DNA of 48,607 nucleotides, from positions 1 to 48,607 of the forward strand of contig JACZUF010000024.1 in the NCBI GenBank assembly GCA_022573285.1, in the 5' to 3' direction. Numbering within the stretch: the stretch's first letter is position 1; each line of letters begins with the position of its first letter. The translations under genes were made by a program, and so were the position numbers. Shown here in pieces: positions 33,467-42,212 of the stretch. Origin of the DNA: Chloroflexota bacterium (lineage in GTDB: Bacteria; Chloroflexota; Dehalococcoidia; Lucifugimonadales; UBA3495). A model generated the notes under the pieces. The model was not told where the DNA came from and made no database searches. It was given only the letters and a program-made list of their open reading frames with translations.

Positions 33467-34642
33467 GTGGCGCCCTTGGAATACCGGGTCGACACGGTTG
33501 ACCACGACATTATCTGCGCCTCTGATTCCATCTCCGGCATGGCCGACTCGCTGGAACGGTTGGGCGTTTCCCGGGCCCTGGTGGTGTGCGGTCCCACCAT
33601 CCTCAAGCATGCCGACGTAGTACAGCGAGTGCAGCGGGCTTTGGGGGACCGGTGTATCGGTTTGTATTCCGGGGTGGCGCCTCACTCGCCGGTGGAAATG
33701 CTGGAAGAAGCGGTGGCCATGGCCCGGGAGCTACAGCCGGATGTCCTAGTGGCCGTTGGCGGCGGCAGCACCAGCGACACCTGCAAGGGCATTGCCGTGC
33801 TGCTGGCCGAGGGTGGCGACATCCTCGACTACGAGGTCCGCTTTGAGCCTCCAGACCGGGTGTTTGTCCCGGACACTCCCCACGAAAAGATACCGATCAT
33901 CGCGGTGCCCACCACCCTGGGCGGCGCTGAGCTAAGCCGCGGTGGCGGAGGATTCACCAGCAAATCCCTGGGCCGCAAGCTATTGATCTCCGGCAAGGGC
34001 ACCACCCCCAGGGTGGTCATCATCGATGGCGCCGCCCTGGCCACCACGCCAATGAACATCCTGCTGTCCACGGCCATGGGCCAGTTCCGTATCGCGGTGG
34101 AGAGCGTGTATTCCAGAGACCACCAGCCCATCGGGGACGCCCTGGCGCTACACACCATCAGGATGCTGGTGGAGTACCTGCCGCGTTGCGCCGGCCGGGA
34201 TATCGACTGCCTGTTGCAAGCCAAAACAGCGGCCTGCATGGTCATGCTGGCCCGCCCTGGCCTGGGACTGAACACTGCCACGGCCCACCACGTTGGCGGG
34301 CTGTATGACGTGCCCCATGGCGAGGCCAATGCCATACTGCTGCCCCACACCATGCGTTTCAACCTGGACGCCTGCGCCGGCCGGCTGGTCCTGGTTGCCC
34401 AGGCCATGGGTATCGATACCGCGGGCATGACCGACCAAGAAGCCGGCCTGGCCGCAGCCGACGGGGTGGCCCGGATTTGCCGTTCCCTGGGATTGCCCGA
34501 GCGGCTCCGCGATGTGGGAGTCCCCGAGGACGGGCTGGAGTTGATCGCCGCTGCGACGTTACACGACCAGGGCCTGGCCACCAACCCCAAGCCGGTCCAC
34601 GACGCCGGGCCCATTATGTCTGTGTTGCGGGATGCTTGGTAG
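33467..34642 (+). CDS. Iron-containing alcohol dehydrogenase-like protein
   Basis: About 391 residues of the Fe-ADH/maleylacetate reductase family. The NAD-binding motif is GGGSTSDTCKGIAV and the C-terminal metal region has TAHHVGGLYDVPHGEANAILLPH with two of the metal-binding His. The other two ligands are apparently missing: the usual GMDALTHAIE segment reads AMGQFRIAVE, so Asp and His are replaced. It may use another metal, no metal, or act as maleylacetate reductase, where these residues are also less conserved. GTG 33467 fits best; ATG 33428 would overlap the preceding gene by 35 bases. Confidence 0.8.
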   Translation: MAPLEYRVDTVDHDIICASDSISGMADSLERLGVSRALVVCGPTILKHADVVQRVQRALGDRCIGLYSGVAPHSPVEMLEEAVAMARELQPDVLVAVGGGSTSDTCKGIAVLLAEGGDILDYEVRFEPPDRVFVPDTPHEKIPIIAVPTTLGGAELSRGGGGFTSKSLGRKLLISGKGTTPRVVIIDGAALATTPMNILLSTAMGQFRIAVESVYSRDHQPIGDALALHTIRMLVEYLPRCAGRDIDCLLQAKTAACMVMLARPGLGLNTATAHHVGGLYDVPHGEANAILLPHTMRFNLDACAGRLVLVAQAMGIDTAGMTDQEAGLAAADGVARICRSLGLPERLRDVGVPEDGLELIAAATLHDQGLATNPKPVHDAGPIMSVLRDAW

Positions 34643-34715
34643 TGGCTTTCCGTCTAGGCATGCCGGTCAGAGTGGCCAGGTTGTCCCGTTAAGAAGGCTG
34701 TCAAGGAGGTGCATC

Positions 34716-35450
34716 GTGGCTACCGTCACGGAAATAGCAAGCGGTGTGTACCGCATCAACGTGGTGCTGCCGGACCGGCCCGTTTCCTATAGTTTGTTCC
34801 TGGTGGACGATGACAGTCCCACGCTTATCGAAACCAGCTTCGCCGCTGTCTTCGACGAGGTCAAAGTAGCGGTGGAATCGGTCGTGGACCTCAAGAAGAT
34901 CGAGCGGATTGTCGTGCCTCATTTCGAGGGCGATGAGTGCGGAGGACTGAACAAGTTCTTGGCCGCCGCTCCCAACGCGGTCGCCGTTTGCAGCCCCATC
35001 GGGTCCAGTTCAATTCGCGACTTCACGGGAAGAGAACCGGTCGTCATCGCCGACGGAGAGGAGTTGACCACCGGCATAAAGAAGCTGCGCTTCTTCCTGA
35101 CGCCCTACGTTCACGCCTGGGACAGCCTGTTGGCCGTGGAGGAGACTCAGGGGACGCTCTTCAGCTCGGACCTTTTCATCCAGCCGGGCCACGGAAAGGC
35201 ATTTACCGACGAAGACCTTTCCGAGCAGATGGTGGACCTCTACAAGCGAATCGGGCTAATGCCTTCCATGGGGCATATCCGGGCCGCCTTGGACAAGATG
35301 AAAGACCTAAACATCAAGACCATCGCCTGCCACCACGGGTCGGTGCTGACCGGCAACCTGGAGCCGTACTACCGTGCTGTATGGGAGCAGGATTTCACGG
35401 GCCTGTCCGGGCCTGGAGCGTATGCCGGGCCGAACCTCATGGATGAATGA
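34716..35450 (+). CDS. Flavodiiron-type metallo-beta-lactamase-fold protein
   Basis: A 244-residue MBL-fold protein with the ligand spacing of the oxygen-binding di-iron domain of flavodiiron proteins. His69, Glu71 and Asp73 lie in HFEGDECGG, His133 in YVHAWDS, Asp152 in SSDLF and His206/207 in CHHG. The HxExD pattern, in place of HxHxDH, is what marks the flavodiiron group. The flavodoxin domain is absent, so electrons must come from elsewhere. It may reduce oxygen or nitric oxide, or serve as a sensor. The start is GTG 34716 with a perfect AAGGAGGT; the frame runs back to 34632 without family similarity. Confidence 0.82.
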   Translation: MATVTEIASGVYRINVVLPDRPVSYSLFLVDDDSPTLIETSFAAVFDEVKVAVESVVDLKKIERIVVPHFEGDECGGLNKFLAAAPNAVAVCSPIGSSSIRDFTGREPVVIADGEELTTGIKKLRFFLTPYVHAWDSLLAVEETQGTLFSSDLFIQPGHGKAFTDEDLSEQMVDLYKRIGLMPSMGHIRAALDKMKDLNIKTIACHHGSVLTGNLEPYYRAVWEQDFTGLSGPGAYAGPNLMDE

Positions 35451-35551
35451 TTTAGACGGGCGGTGGCATAACACGGGCCTTCATTCTTCGCCTGGCTCCC
35501 GTCTCAGGACCAATCGGTTATAGTATCCCAAACGAAACTTAGGAGGCGGCA

Positions 35552-36745
35552 ATGGTTGATCAATTAGCCCGGCCCAAAGACCAGATGGATGTCTATTGGT
35601 TTTCGGAGCAGGCTCAGGGATATATATCCGAGGGCGATATCGAACAATTCGAGTCAGGACGCCTGGCATTCCCCAATTCCCACTTCGACCCTGACAAAGC
35701 CCACAAGCTCTACAACGAGTATCACGAACAGTACATCTTGGCCGACGAGGTGGGTTTCGACGGCATCATGACCAACGAGCACCACTCCGCCTACTGGTGC
35801 GGGAAGCCGGCGGTCAATCTGGACGCCGCCGTCCTCGCCAAGATCACCAAGAATGTCAAGATCGCCATTCTCGGCAACGTGATCGCCGTCAACGACCCCA
35901 TCAGGATGGCTGAAGAAGTGGCCATGCTTGATTGTTATTCCGGGGGCCGGATCATATCCGGGTTTGTCCGGGGCGGGGCCGTTGAGACCCTGCAAGCCGG
36001 TATCGACCCCACCCAAAACCGGGAACGGTTTGAGGAGGCCCACGACCTCATCGTTAAATGCTGGACCGAGCCGGGCCCCTTCCGGTATGAGGGAAAATAT
36101 TATCAATACCGCGTGGTGAACCCGTGGGTGTTGCCCATGCAGAAGCCTCGGCCCGACATCTGGTTTCCCGGCACCGGCAGCCCGGAGAGCGTGGTGTGGG
36201 CGGCCAAGCACGGGCACCCCTACATGAACCTGGGCGCGGTCATGGAGACCACGGAGTGGCTGAAACAGATATACATCGACACCGCCTTGGAGGCCGGATA
36301 TAAGGCCGGCCCGGAGCACTTCGGTTATCTGCTCAAGGTCTTGGTGGCGGATACCGAGGAAAAGGCCCAGGAGATCGGCCGTCACTTCGTTTGGACCGAA
36401 GGGCACAGGCAACGGGGCCCCAGAGAACATGTCGATCCTCCCGGCTATCAGTCGCGGATAGCCCTGGAGGTAAAACGCAGCCGGCCCACCGGCGTATTCG
36501 CTGGCAACATGGGAGAGGCCAAGTCCTACGAGAATCAGCAGGAGGCCGGGGTGATCATCGTCGGCACTCCGGACACCGTGATTGAGAAACTGAAATATGT
36601 GGTTGAGAACCTTAACCCCGGATATCTCTTGATTTACGGAAATGAAGGCCCCATGGCCCATGAAGATTCCATGCGGTCCATCGAGTTGTTGGGCAAGGAA
36701 GTGATCCCTGCGTTGAAAGAGATCAAACTCCACCCCTACGAATAG
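35552..36745 (+). CDS. LLM class flavin-dependent oxidoreductase
   Basis: A 397-residue luciferase-like TIM-barrel monooxygenase (bacterial luciferase family, FMN or F420). Typical segments are EVGFDGIMTNEHHSAYWC, KITKNVKIAILGNVIAVNDPIRMAEEVAMLDCYSGGRIISGFVRGG and YRVVNPWVLPMQKPRPDIWFPGTGS. Such enzymes oxygenate C-S, C-N or ring bonds with reduced flavin. No flavin reductase is adjacent. AGGAGG precedes the ATG. It is followed after 98 bases by a VOC protein, which fits a small degradative set. Confidence 0.93.
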   Translation: MVDQLARPKDQMDVYWFSEQAQGYISEGDIEQFESGRLAFPNSHFDPDKAHKLYNEYHEQYILADEVGFDGIMTNEHHSAYWCGKPAVNLDAAVLAKITKNVKIAILGNVIAVNDPIRMAEEVAMLDCYSGGRIISGFVRGGAVETLQAGIDPTQNRERFEEAHDLIVKCWTEPGPFRYEGKYYQYRVVNPWVLPMQKPRPDIWFPGTGSPESVVWAAKHGHPYMNLGAVMETTEWLKQIYIDTALEAGYKAGPEHFGYLLKVLVADTEEKAQEIGRHFVWTEGHRQRGPREHVDPPGYQSRIALEVKRSRPTGVFAGNMGEAKSYENQQEAGVIIVGTPDTVIEKLKYVVENLNPGYLLIYGNEGPMAHEDSMRSIELLGKEVIPALKEIKLHPYE

Positions 36746-36843
36746 ACCGGACTTCTGCCACGTTCAACGGTCCGGCCTTGACCGGCCGGGCCGGCTATAA
36801 TGACGCACTGCCAAGCGATTAACCGAACTACGGAGGCAAATTC

Positions 36844-37299
36844 ATGATAAAACCCAGAAAGTTGGGACACTTGGTGATCAGAGTCCGGGACGTTCAGCGC
36901 TCGGAGGAGTTCTACACCAAGGTATTGGGCTTGGAGGTCAAGCACCGGGCCCGGGGCACCATGGTCTTTTTCCGAAGCAATCATGAAGTGGACCATGACC
37001 TGGCCATATCTCAAATCGGCGAAGATGCCGCCGGACCCGACCCGGACCGGGTTGGCCTGTATCACATGGCGTGGGAGTTGGCCGGCATGGACGAGCTCAA
37101 GGACGCCTACAAGGTGGTGGTGGACAACGGAGTCGGGATAGCCGGTTTCGGCGACCACGGAGACGTCAAAGGGCTATATATTCTGGACCCCGACGGCATC
37201 GAGATCGAACTGTATGCAGAGGCGCCGGAATTCGAAAACACACCTCTTGAGGAGATACTCACCGGAAAATCTCGCCAAGGAGCCGCCGCCGGGCAATAG
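36844..37299 (+). CDS. VOC family metalloprotein (glyoxalase/dioxygenase type)
   Basis: A 151-residue vicinal-oxygen-chelate protein with two beta-alpha-beta-beta-beta halves. It starts PRKLGHLVIRVRDVQRSEEFYTKVLGL, matching extradiol dioxygenase C-terminal modules. The metal triad His9, His74 and Glu122 is intact (GHLVI, LYHMAW, IEIELYAE). It may cleave catechols or act as a lyase, epimerase or resistance protein. Cytoplasmic. It is likely co-transcribed with the LLM oxidoreductase, which suggests aromatic or heterocycle degradation (inference). Confidence 0.9.
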   Translation: MIKPRKLGHLVIRVRDVQRSEEFYTKVLGLEVKHRARGTMVFFRSNHEVDHDLAISQIGEDAAGPDPDRVGLYHMAWELAGMDELKDAYKVVVDNGVGIAGFGDHGDVKGLYILDPDGIEIELYAEAPEFENTPLEEILTGKSRQGAAAGQ

Positions 37300-37865
37300 C
37301 GCCGCAGCTGTGTTTTACTGCTGGTCATGGCGTTCATCGCGGCCTGAACCGGCATGTTGGTCATCGCAGCCGGGCCGCCAGGGCGCGTTTCAGGCCGAGT
37401 TTAACTTCCCCGTGCCTCCAGAAAGCTGACCGGAAACGCTTCGGACCTAGCCGGAGGTCCAGATACGGCACGCCTGATACAACTTCGCCGTGGGCACAAA
37501 CCGGTCATTTGACCACCGAATTTGTGAGTGATACTATTGCCGGTGATCCGTTGATGCCTGTGCCCGTGGCATGGTTCTAGGGGCCAATACACGGAGACCT
37601 TTTATGAGTAAATTTTTTCCCATCCAATACTACGTTATCAACATCCGGGTCCTCACCTGCTGCCCCCTTTCCTTCTATTAGCTGACCCCTCCATCTTTTC
37701 CCTTCAACGGCTCGCCCATTCCGACAACGCGCTGCCATTTGGGTCCTTCCCGGAACCCTGGTTTGCCTATAGATTCTAACCGGACCCCATTTACGTCGCA
37801 TCCCCTGTTAGACGGTACTAGTCACTGATGCGTGCGCAATTCTCGTAACCTTTAAGGAGGGTACG
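37300..37865. other. Gene-free region
   Basis: In 566 bases I find no convincing gene. A hydrophobic stretch near 37314-37365 (CVLLLVMAFIAA, then TGA, then TGMLVIAAGPPG) could be relic membrane-protein sequence but has no start or family match. TAAGGAGG lies just before the next gene. Confidence 0.4.
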
Positions 37866-38975
37866 ATGCAATCCCAAGAAGTCAGCCACCTTTCTTCCCT
37901 TTACGGAGGGTATTGGAACCATAACGTTCTGGATTTTTGCTACATGACCAACCGGTACTTCCCTCCACGCCGGATGATCGAGGACCTACAGGCGAGACTG
38001 CCGGAGTTGATTGGCAGTTACCCGTCGACAAATTGGTTCCTTTCGTCATTATTGGCCGAGCAGGTAGGCCTCAGCCATAATGAATTAGTGGTCGGCAATG
38101 GGGCAAGTGAACTCATAAACGCCGTCGTGTCACGGTTTGTGCATCGGCTGGCGGTGCCGGTGCCGACCTTCGAGGAGTTCGTGAACCGTGCCAAGATATT
38201 GGGCCGGGAGGTCTGCACCTTCAAGCCGTCACAGCGGTTCGATCTGGATATTGACGCATTTATCGAACACGTAAGGAGTACAGGTTCAGACTCCGCCCTC
38301 CTCATCCGTCCCAATAACCCAACGGGCAGCTACCTGTCGAAGAGTGACTTGGTCTATTTCCTGGACCGCATGAGGTCCCTGAACATGGTATTGGTGGACG
38401 AGTCCTTCTTGGACTTTGTCGACGCCGAGCCTGACCCATCGGCGTTGGACCTGATCGGCGAATATCCCAATATGTTGGTGCTAAAGAGCCTCTCCAAGAA
38501 CTGCGGCATACCGGGAATCCGCTTGGGCTACGTGGCCACCGGGAATGCCGAACGGTTGGCGGCCCTGCGCAGCGATTTGCCCATCTGGAGTGTCAATTCA
38601 TTCGCCCAGTTTTTCCTCGAAGAGATGGGCGGCTACCAATCTGAATATACCGAGTCTTGCCGCCGGGTTAGGGAGGCAACTCGCAAGTTGGTCCGGGGGC
38701 TCGAAGAGGTTCCCTTCCTGTATCCATATCCTACCCAGGGCAACTTCGTCCTCTGTTCGGTCTTGTACGGCTTCACCGGACAGGAGCTTACGGACCGTCT
38801 GTTTGAGGACAGCCGTATCCTGGTCAATGACTGCGGGTCAAAAGACGGTCTGGACCGCAACTTCATCCGCATTGCCTGCCGCACCGAGGAAGATAATGAC
38901 CGTTTGGTCGAAGCGCTCATGCGGATTGCGAAATATACCGAATCCGGCAAGATTGACGCCGTTCAGGCGAGGTAA
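37866..38975 (+). CDS. PLP-dependent aminotransferase/decarboxylase, HisC/CobD-like
   Basis: A 369-residue fold-type I PLP enzyme. The PLP-binding patterns are GNGASELIN (phosphate), RPNNPTGSYLS (ring), DESFLDF and the Schiff-base Lys in KSLSKNCGIPGIRLGY. Close groups are histidinol-phosphate aminotransferase and the CobD threonine-phosphate decarboxylase. No histidine-pathway gene is nearby. The next gene begins four bases after its stop, and homologues of these two are known as fused proteins in some bacteria, to my recollection. In that setting a decarboxylase of O-phosphoserine or O-phosphothreonine giving an amino alcohol phosphate is plausible but unproven. Confidence 0.87.
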   Translation: MQSQEVSHLSSLYGGYWNHNVLDFCYMTNRYFPPRRMIEDLQARLPELIGSYPSTNWFLSSLLAEQVGLSHNELVVGNGASELINAVVSRFVHRLAVPVPTFEEFVNRAKILGREVCTFKPSQRFDLDIDAFIEHVRSTGSDSALLIRPNNPTGSYLSKSDLVYFLDRMRSLNMVLVDESFLDFVDAEPDPSALDLIGEYPNMLVLKSLSKNCGIPGIRLGYVATGNAERLAALRSDLPIWSVNSFAQFFLEEMGGYQSEYTESCRRVREATRKLVRGLEEVPFLYPYPTQGNFVLCSVLYGFTGQELTDRLFEDSRILVNDCGSKDGLDRNFIRIACRTEEDNDRLVEALMRIAKYTESGKIDAVQAR

Positions 38976-38978
38976 TAG

Positions 38979-39731
38979 ATGAAAGGGTTGATACTGTCCG
39001 CGGGAATGGGCACTCGACTCGATCCCCTGACTCGCACGCGGCCCAAATGCATGGTCCACGTAGCGGGTAGGCCCATGATGGAATACCAATTGGATTCCCT
39101 GAGAAGGGCCGGAGTCAAAGATTGCGTCATCGTCGTGGGGTACATGGCCGATTCAGTGCGCGGCCACTTTGGGTCCTACTACCGGGGCGTCAGCATCTCC
39201 TATGTGGAGAACACAATCTACGCCGAAACCAATAACCTCTATTCCCTTTGGCTGGCCAAAGCGGAATTGAACGACGACATACTGCTGCTAGAGGGAGACT
39301 TGGTGTTCGACGACCAGTTGATCCGTCAACTGCTCCAGATGGATGAACGAAACGTGGCGGTCGTGGACCGATTCCGGTCCTATATGGACGGCACGGTAAT
39401 CTTGGCTAACGGTGGAGTCGCGGATTCGATGGTCCTGAAGGCGGACCAAGGCCCCGGGTTTGACTATGGACCCGCCTTGAAGACCGTGAACATATACCGG
39501 CTCTCCCGCGAAACCTTGACGGAAGCAATTGTCCCTGAGATGGAGTCGTTCCTCGCCAAAGGCCGGACCGGCCAGTATTACGAAGCGGTCTTCTCCAGCC
39601 TTATCGGGTCCGGCCGCATGAACATGGCGGTGATGAATACCGGAAATAACAAATGGGCGGAGATCGATACCTTGGGCGACCTCCGCGACGCTCAAAAGAT
39701 GTTCGACGCAACCTCAGCCGCGGCTATATAG
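38979..39731 (+). CDS. Nucleotidyltransferase, LicC/phosphocholine cytidylyltransferase-like
   Basis: A 250-residue sugar-nucleotidyltransferase fold. N-terminal NTP-binding loop LSAGMGTRLDPLTRTRPKCMVHVAGRPMMEYQLDSL. The sequence YVENTIYAETNNLYSLWLAKAEL with the following LLLEGDLVFDD is the signature of the LicC and inositol-phosphate cytidylyltransferase group, which transfers CMP to phosphocholine or similar alcohol phosphates. It lies four bases after the PLP gene, so it is translationally linked. The C-terminal NTGNNKWAEIDTLGDLRDAQKMF is also family-like. Confidence 0.9.
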   Translation: MKGLILSAGMGTRLDPLTRTRPKCMVHVAGRPMMEYQLDSLRRAGVKDCVIVVGYMADSVRGHFGSYYRGVSISYVENTIYAETNNLYSLWLAKAELNDDILLLEGDLVFDDQLIRQLLQMDERNVAVVDRFRSYMDGTVILANGGVADSMVLKADQGPGFDYGPALKTVNIYRLSRETLTEAIVPEMESFLAKGRTGQYYEAVFSSLIGSGRMNMAVMNTGNNKWAEIDTLGDLRDAQKMFDATSAAAI

Positions 39732-39787
39732 CTTCGGCAGGCTGAAGCGGGCGGTGGGCGCCGTTGTGATAAAACAGGAGACCTTGA

Positions 39788-40513
39788 TTGAGCACAGCCA
39801 AAGAGTGGTCCAAGCAGAGCGTGATAGATTATTACTATCAACATCGCCACGATGTTTCGGACCTCTATCCGTCTGAAAAGGTTTTTCTGCCTCGGGTGCT
39901 ATTCCCCGGCGCCAAAGTACTGGACGTGGGCTGCGCTTCGGGCGGGTTCTTCAACATCATGCGCACCTTTGAGCCCAACATCGAGTACACCGGAATCGAT
40001 CTATCCGAAGTAGCGTTGGAGTTAGCACGCAACCGATACCCCGAAGCTAAATTTGTGCTCACTGAAGGCTTCGACTTGCCCTTCGAGGACAACACCTTTG
40101 ACCTCGTCCACTGCACCAGTATCTTCAACAACGAACCCAATTACCAAGCGATGCTGAAAGAGATGTACCGGGTGTCCAATCGGTTCGTTATCGCCGACAT
40201 TAGGCTGCTTAAAGGCATCGGGAAACAGCAAAACTCGATCTACAATATCCAGTTTGAAGGCGATTCCGTCGAAGCCACGGTGCCGTATGTGGTGAACGAT
40301 GCTGACGAGGTGGCAAACTTTATCCTACGGTTGGAGCCCAAACCCAAGGCGTTGCGCGGGACCGGGTACTTCCACCGATTGGCCAAGGAGGCTGAATCGG
40401 ACGCCGAAGTCTGCATGGCCATTCTGTTGGTCCAGAAGGGAGGCCGGGAGAACGGATCGACCGTGATCGATACGGAAGACCTGCCGATAGATTTTTCTAT
40501 TTCCGGAGCGTAA
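39788..40513 (+). CDS. Class I SAM-dependent methyltransferase
   Basis: A 241-residue methyltransferase. The SAM loop is VLDVGCASGGFF (about residues 39-50), followed by EYTGIDLSEVALELARNRYPEAKF and FDLPFEDNTFDLVHCTSIFN. The acceptor is unknown. Cluster context with two cytidylyltransferases suggests N-methylation of an amino alcohol head group, as in ethanolamine to choline conversion, which is inference. The start is TTG 39788 with AGGAG eight bases upstream. Confidence 0.85.
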   Translation: MSTAKEWSKQSVIDYYYQHRHDVSDLYPSEKVFLPRVLFPGAKVLDVGCASGGFFNIMRTFEPNIEYTGIDLSEVALELARNRYPEAKFVLTEGFDLPFEDNTFDLVHCTSIFNNEPNYQAMLKEMYRVSNRFVIADIRLLKGIGKQQNSIYNIQFEGDSVEATVPYVVNDADEVANFILRLEPKPKALRGTGYFHRLAKEAESDAEVCMAILLVQKGGRENGSTVIDTEDLPIDFSISGA

Positions 40514-40570
40514 CCCGCATGCTCGCTCTTGGGCCGTCGCCGAGCGCCTAGGCGGTAAGGGGGACGCAGG

Positions 40571-40978
40571 TTGACACGCGTATACGTAGACATGGTGGCC
40601 GATCTATTCCACTACGGGCATGTTGAGTTCCTTAAACAGGCCCATGCTTTTGGGCACCATCTTCTGGTTGGCATACCCTCCGATGAAGCGGCCCGGGCCA
40701 ATAAACGGAGCCCCATATTAAGTATGGAAGAGCGGGCCGCATCCGTCGCCGGGTGCCGCTACGTTGACGAAGTGGTGCCCGACGCGCCTTGGATCATGGA
40801 CGCCGCCTGGGTCGAGAAGCACAAGATTGATCTGGTGGTCCATGGTGACGATTATTCCCAAGAGGAGATAGAGCACATCTACAACGTGCCCATTTCCATG
40901 GGGATATTTCGCACAGTGGCCTATACGCCGGCGATATCAACCACCGAGATTATCCGCCGCTGCCAAGAGGCCAAGTAG
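40571..40978 (+). CDS. Cytidylyltransferase, Pcyt2/TagD-like
   Basis: A 135-residue single-domain nucleotidyltransferase of the HxGH superfamily. It starts TRVYVDMVADLFHYGHVEFLKQA with the HYGH motif at about residues 14-17, and the second signature is AISTTEIIRR. It is closest in pattern to CTP:phosphoethanolamine and glycerol-3-phosphate cytidylyltransferases (SPILSMEERAASVAGCRYVDEVV). TTG 40571 is chosen because ATG 40592 would remove the first strand. It is the last gene of the four-gene cluster. Confidence 0.88.
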   Translation: MTRVYVDMVADLFHYGHVEFLKQAHAFGHHLLVGIPSDEAARANKRSPILSMEERAASVAGCRYVDEVVPDAPWIMDAAWVEKHKIDLVVHGDDYSQEEIEHIYNVPISMGIFRTVAYTPAISTTEIIRRCQEAK

Positions 40979-41136
40979 GCGCGCGGCTATATCTATCTAC
41001 GCTCCCCGGTATACGGCATCATTTCCAGTCCGGTATGTTTTATTTCGATTGACCGTGACAGGTGCGTGTGCTGTAATTCCACCTGTTCTTCCTCTCGATT
41101 GAGGCGGTACCTATCCTGCCGAAAATGGGAGGCCAG

Positions 41137-42147
41137 ATGAAATTACTAACCTACGATACGGAGACAGGACCGCGCTGCGGAGTCCTCCAGAACGACGATG
41201 TGGTGGATGTCAGCGCTCTGGTGGGAGATGGGCGGCCCCTGCCCGACGTGCGGGCGCTGTTGGAACTGGGCGGCTCGCCCATCGACCGGGTCCGGGACGC
41301 CCTGGCAAGGAATGTCGCCGCGCCGAGAGTGCCCCTGGCCGATGTCCGGCTGCGTTCTCCCATACTCCAACCGCCCACCGTGCGCGATTTCATCGTTTAC
41401 GAAGAGCACGCCAGCAACCAGGGCACCCGTGAGCCCAATGAGGTCTGGTACCGGATGCCGGTCTTCTACTTCTCCAACCCACTGTGTATCTACGGGACGG
41501 ATTCCGAGATTCCCTTTCCTTCGGCGTCCCAGCAATTCGACTACGAACTTGAGATTGGCTGTGTGATCGGCCGGGAAGGGAGAAATGTCCCGGCGGCCGA
41601 CGCGCTGGAGTATATCGCCGGATTCACGCTTTTCAATGACTGGAGCGCCCGGGACCTCCAGGTGGACGAGATGGCTTTCGGCCTGGGCCCGGCCAAGGGA
41701 AAGGACACCGCTTCGTCCATCGGCCCGTGGCTGGTTACCACGGACGAATTGGCCCCCTACCTCAAAGACGGGCGGCTGCACCTGAGGTGTGAGGTCAGAG
41801 TGAACGGGGACCATTGGTTGAAGGACGGCGCGGCCGAGGACGCCTACTACACCTTTGGCGATATGGTGGAGCGAGCGTCCAAGGACAGCCGCATCGTCCC
41901 CGGCGACGTGATCGGCAGCGGCACCGTGGGCGGCGGCTCCATCCGCGAGGCGATCCGCAAGGGTTATGAGAAAGCCCGCTTCCTCGAGCCCGGAGACGTG
42001 GTCGAGCACGAAGTGGAGGCGATCGGGGTGTTGCGGGGCACCATCGGCCCCAAGACCAACGTCGACTCCGGCTACCGCTTCCAGGTCAAGAACCCGGCCC
42101 CAGTGCCGGAACCCGGAATCTCAAAGGACTACAAGTACCAGCGCTGA
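41137..42147 (+). CDS. Fumarylacetoacetate hydrolase family protein
   Basis: A 336-residue FAH-superfamily protein. It begins MKLLTYDTETGPRCGVLQNDDVVDVS, the usual N-domain, and the catalytic part has FDYELEIGCVIG (metal-binding Glu pair), FNDWSARDLQ and GPAKGKDTASSIGPWLV. It cleaves C-C bonds in beta-diketo acids or acts as decarboxylase/tautomerase in aromatic ring breakdown. ATG 41137 has GGGAGG upstream; an in-frame ATG at 41125 would overlap that site. It is followed by the alpha/beta hydrolase gene after 65 bases. Confidence 0.92.
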   Translation: MKLLTYDTETGPRCGVLQNDDVVDVSALVGDGRPLPDVRALLELGGSPIDRVRDALARNVAAPRVPLADVRLRSPILQPPTVRDFIVYEEHASNQGTREPNEVWYRMPVFYFSNPLCIYGTDSEIPFPSASQQFDYELEIGCVIGREGRNVPAADALEYIAGFTLFNDWSARDLQVDEMAFGLGPAKGKDTASSIGPWLVTTDELAPYLKDGRLHLRCEVRVNGDHWLKDGAAEDAYYTFGDMVERASKDSRIVPGDVIGSGTVGGGSIREAIRKGYEKARFLEPGDVVEHEVEAIGVLRGTIGPKTNVDSGYRFQVKNPAPVPEPGISKDYKYQR

Positions 42148-42212
42148 CCGCTGGTATCACCGGTTTAGTTCAACAGTCGGCAGCCGCAGATAGCCCAAAT
42201 CCGGAGGACTAA

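Noticed and set aside
36769..36801. Promoter with TTGACC and TATAAT before the VOC gene
   Set aside because: The spacer is only 12 bases, too short for a sigma-70 promoter; only the -10-like hexamer is credible.
37214..37429. Frame overlapping and continuing past the VOC gene
   Set aside because: Out of frame with the VOC gene and without family features.
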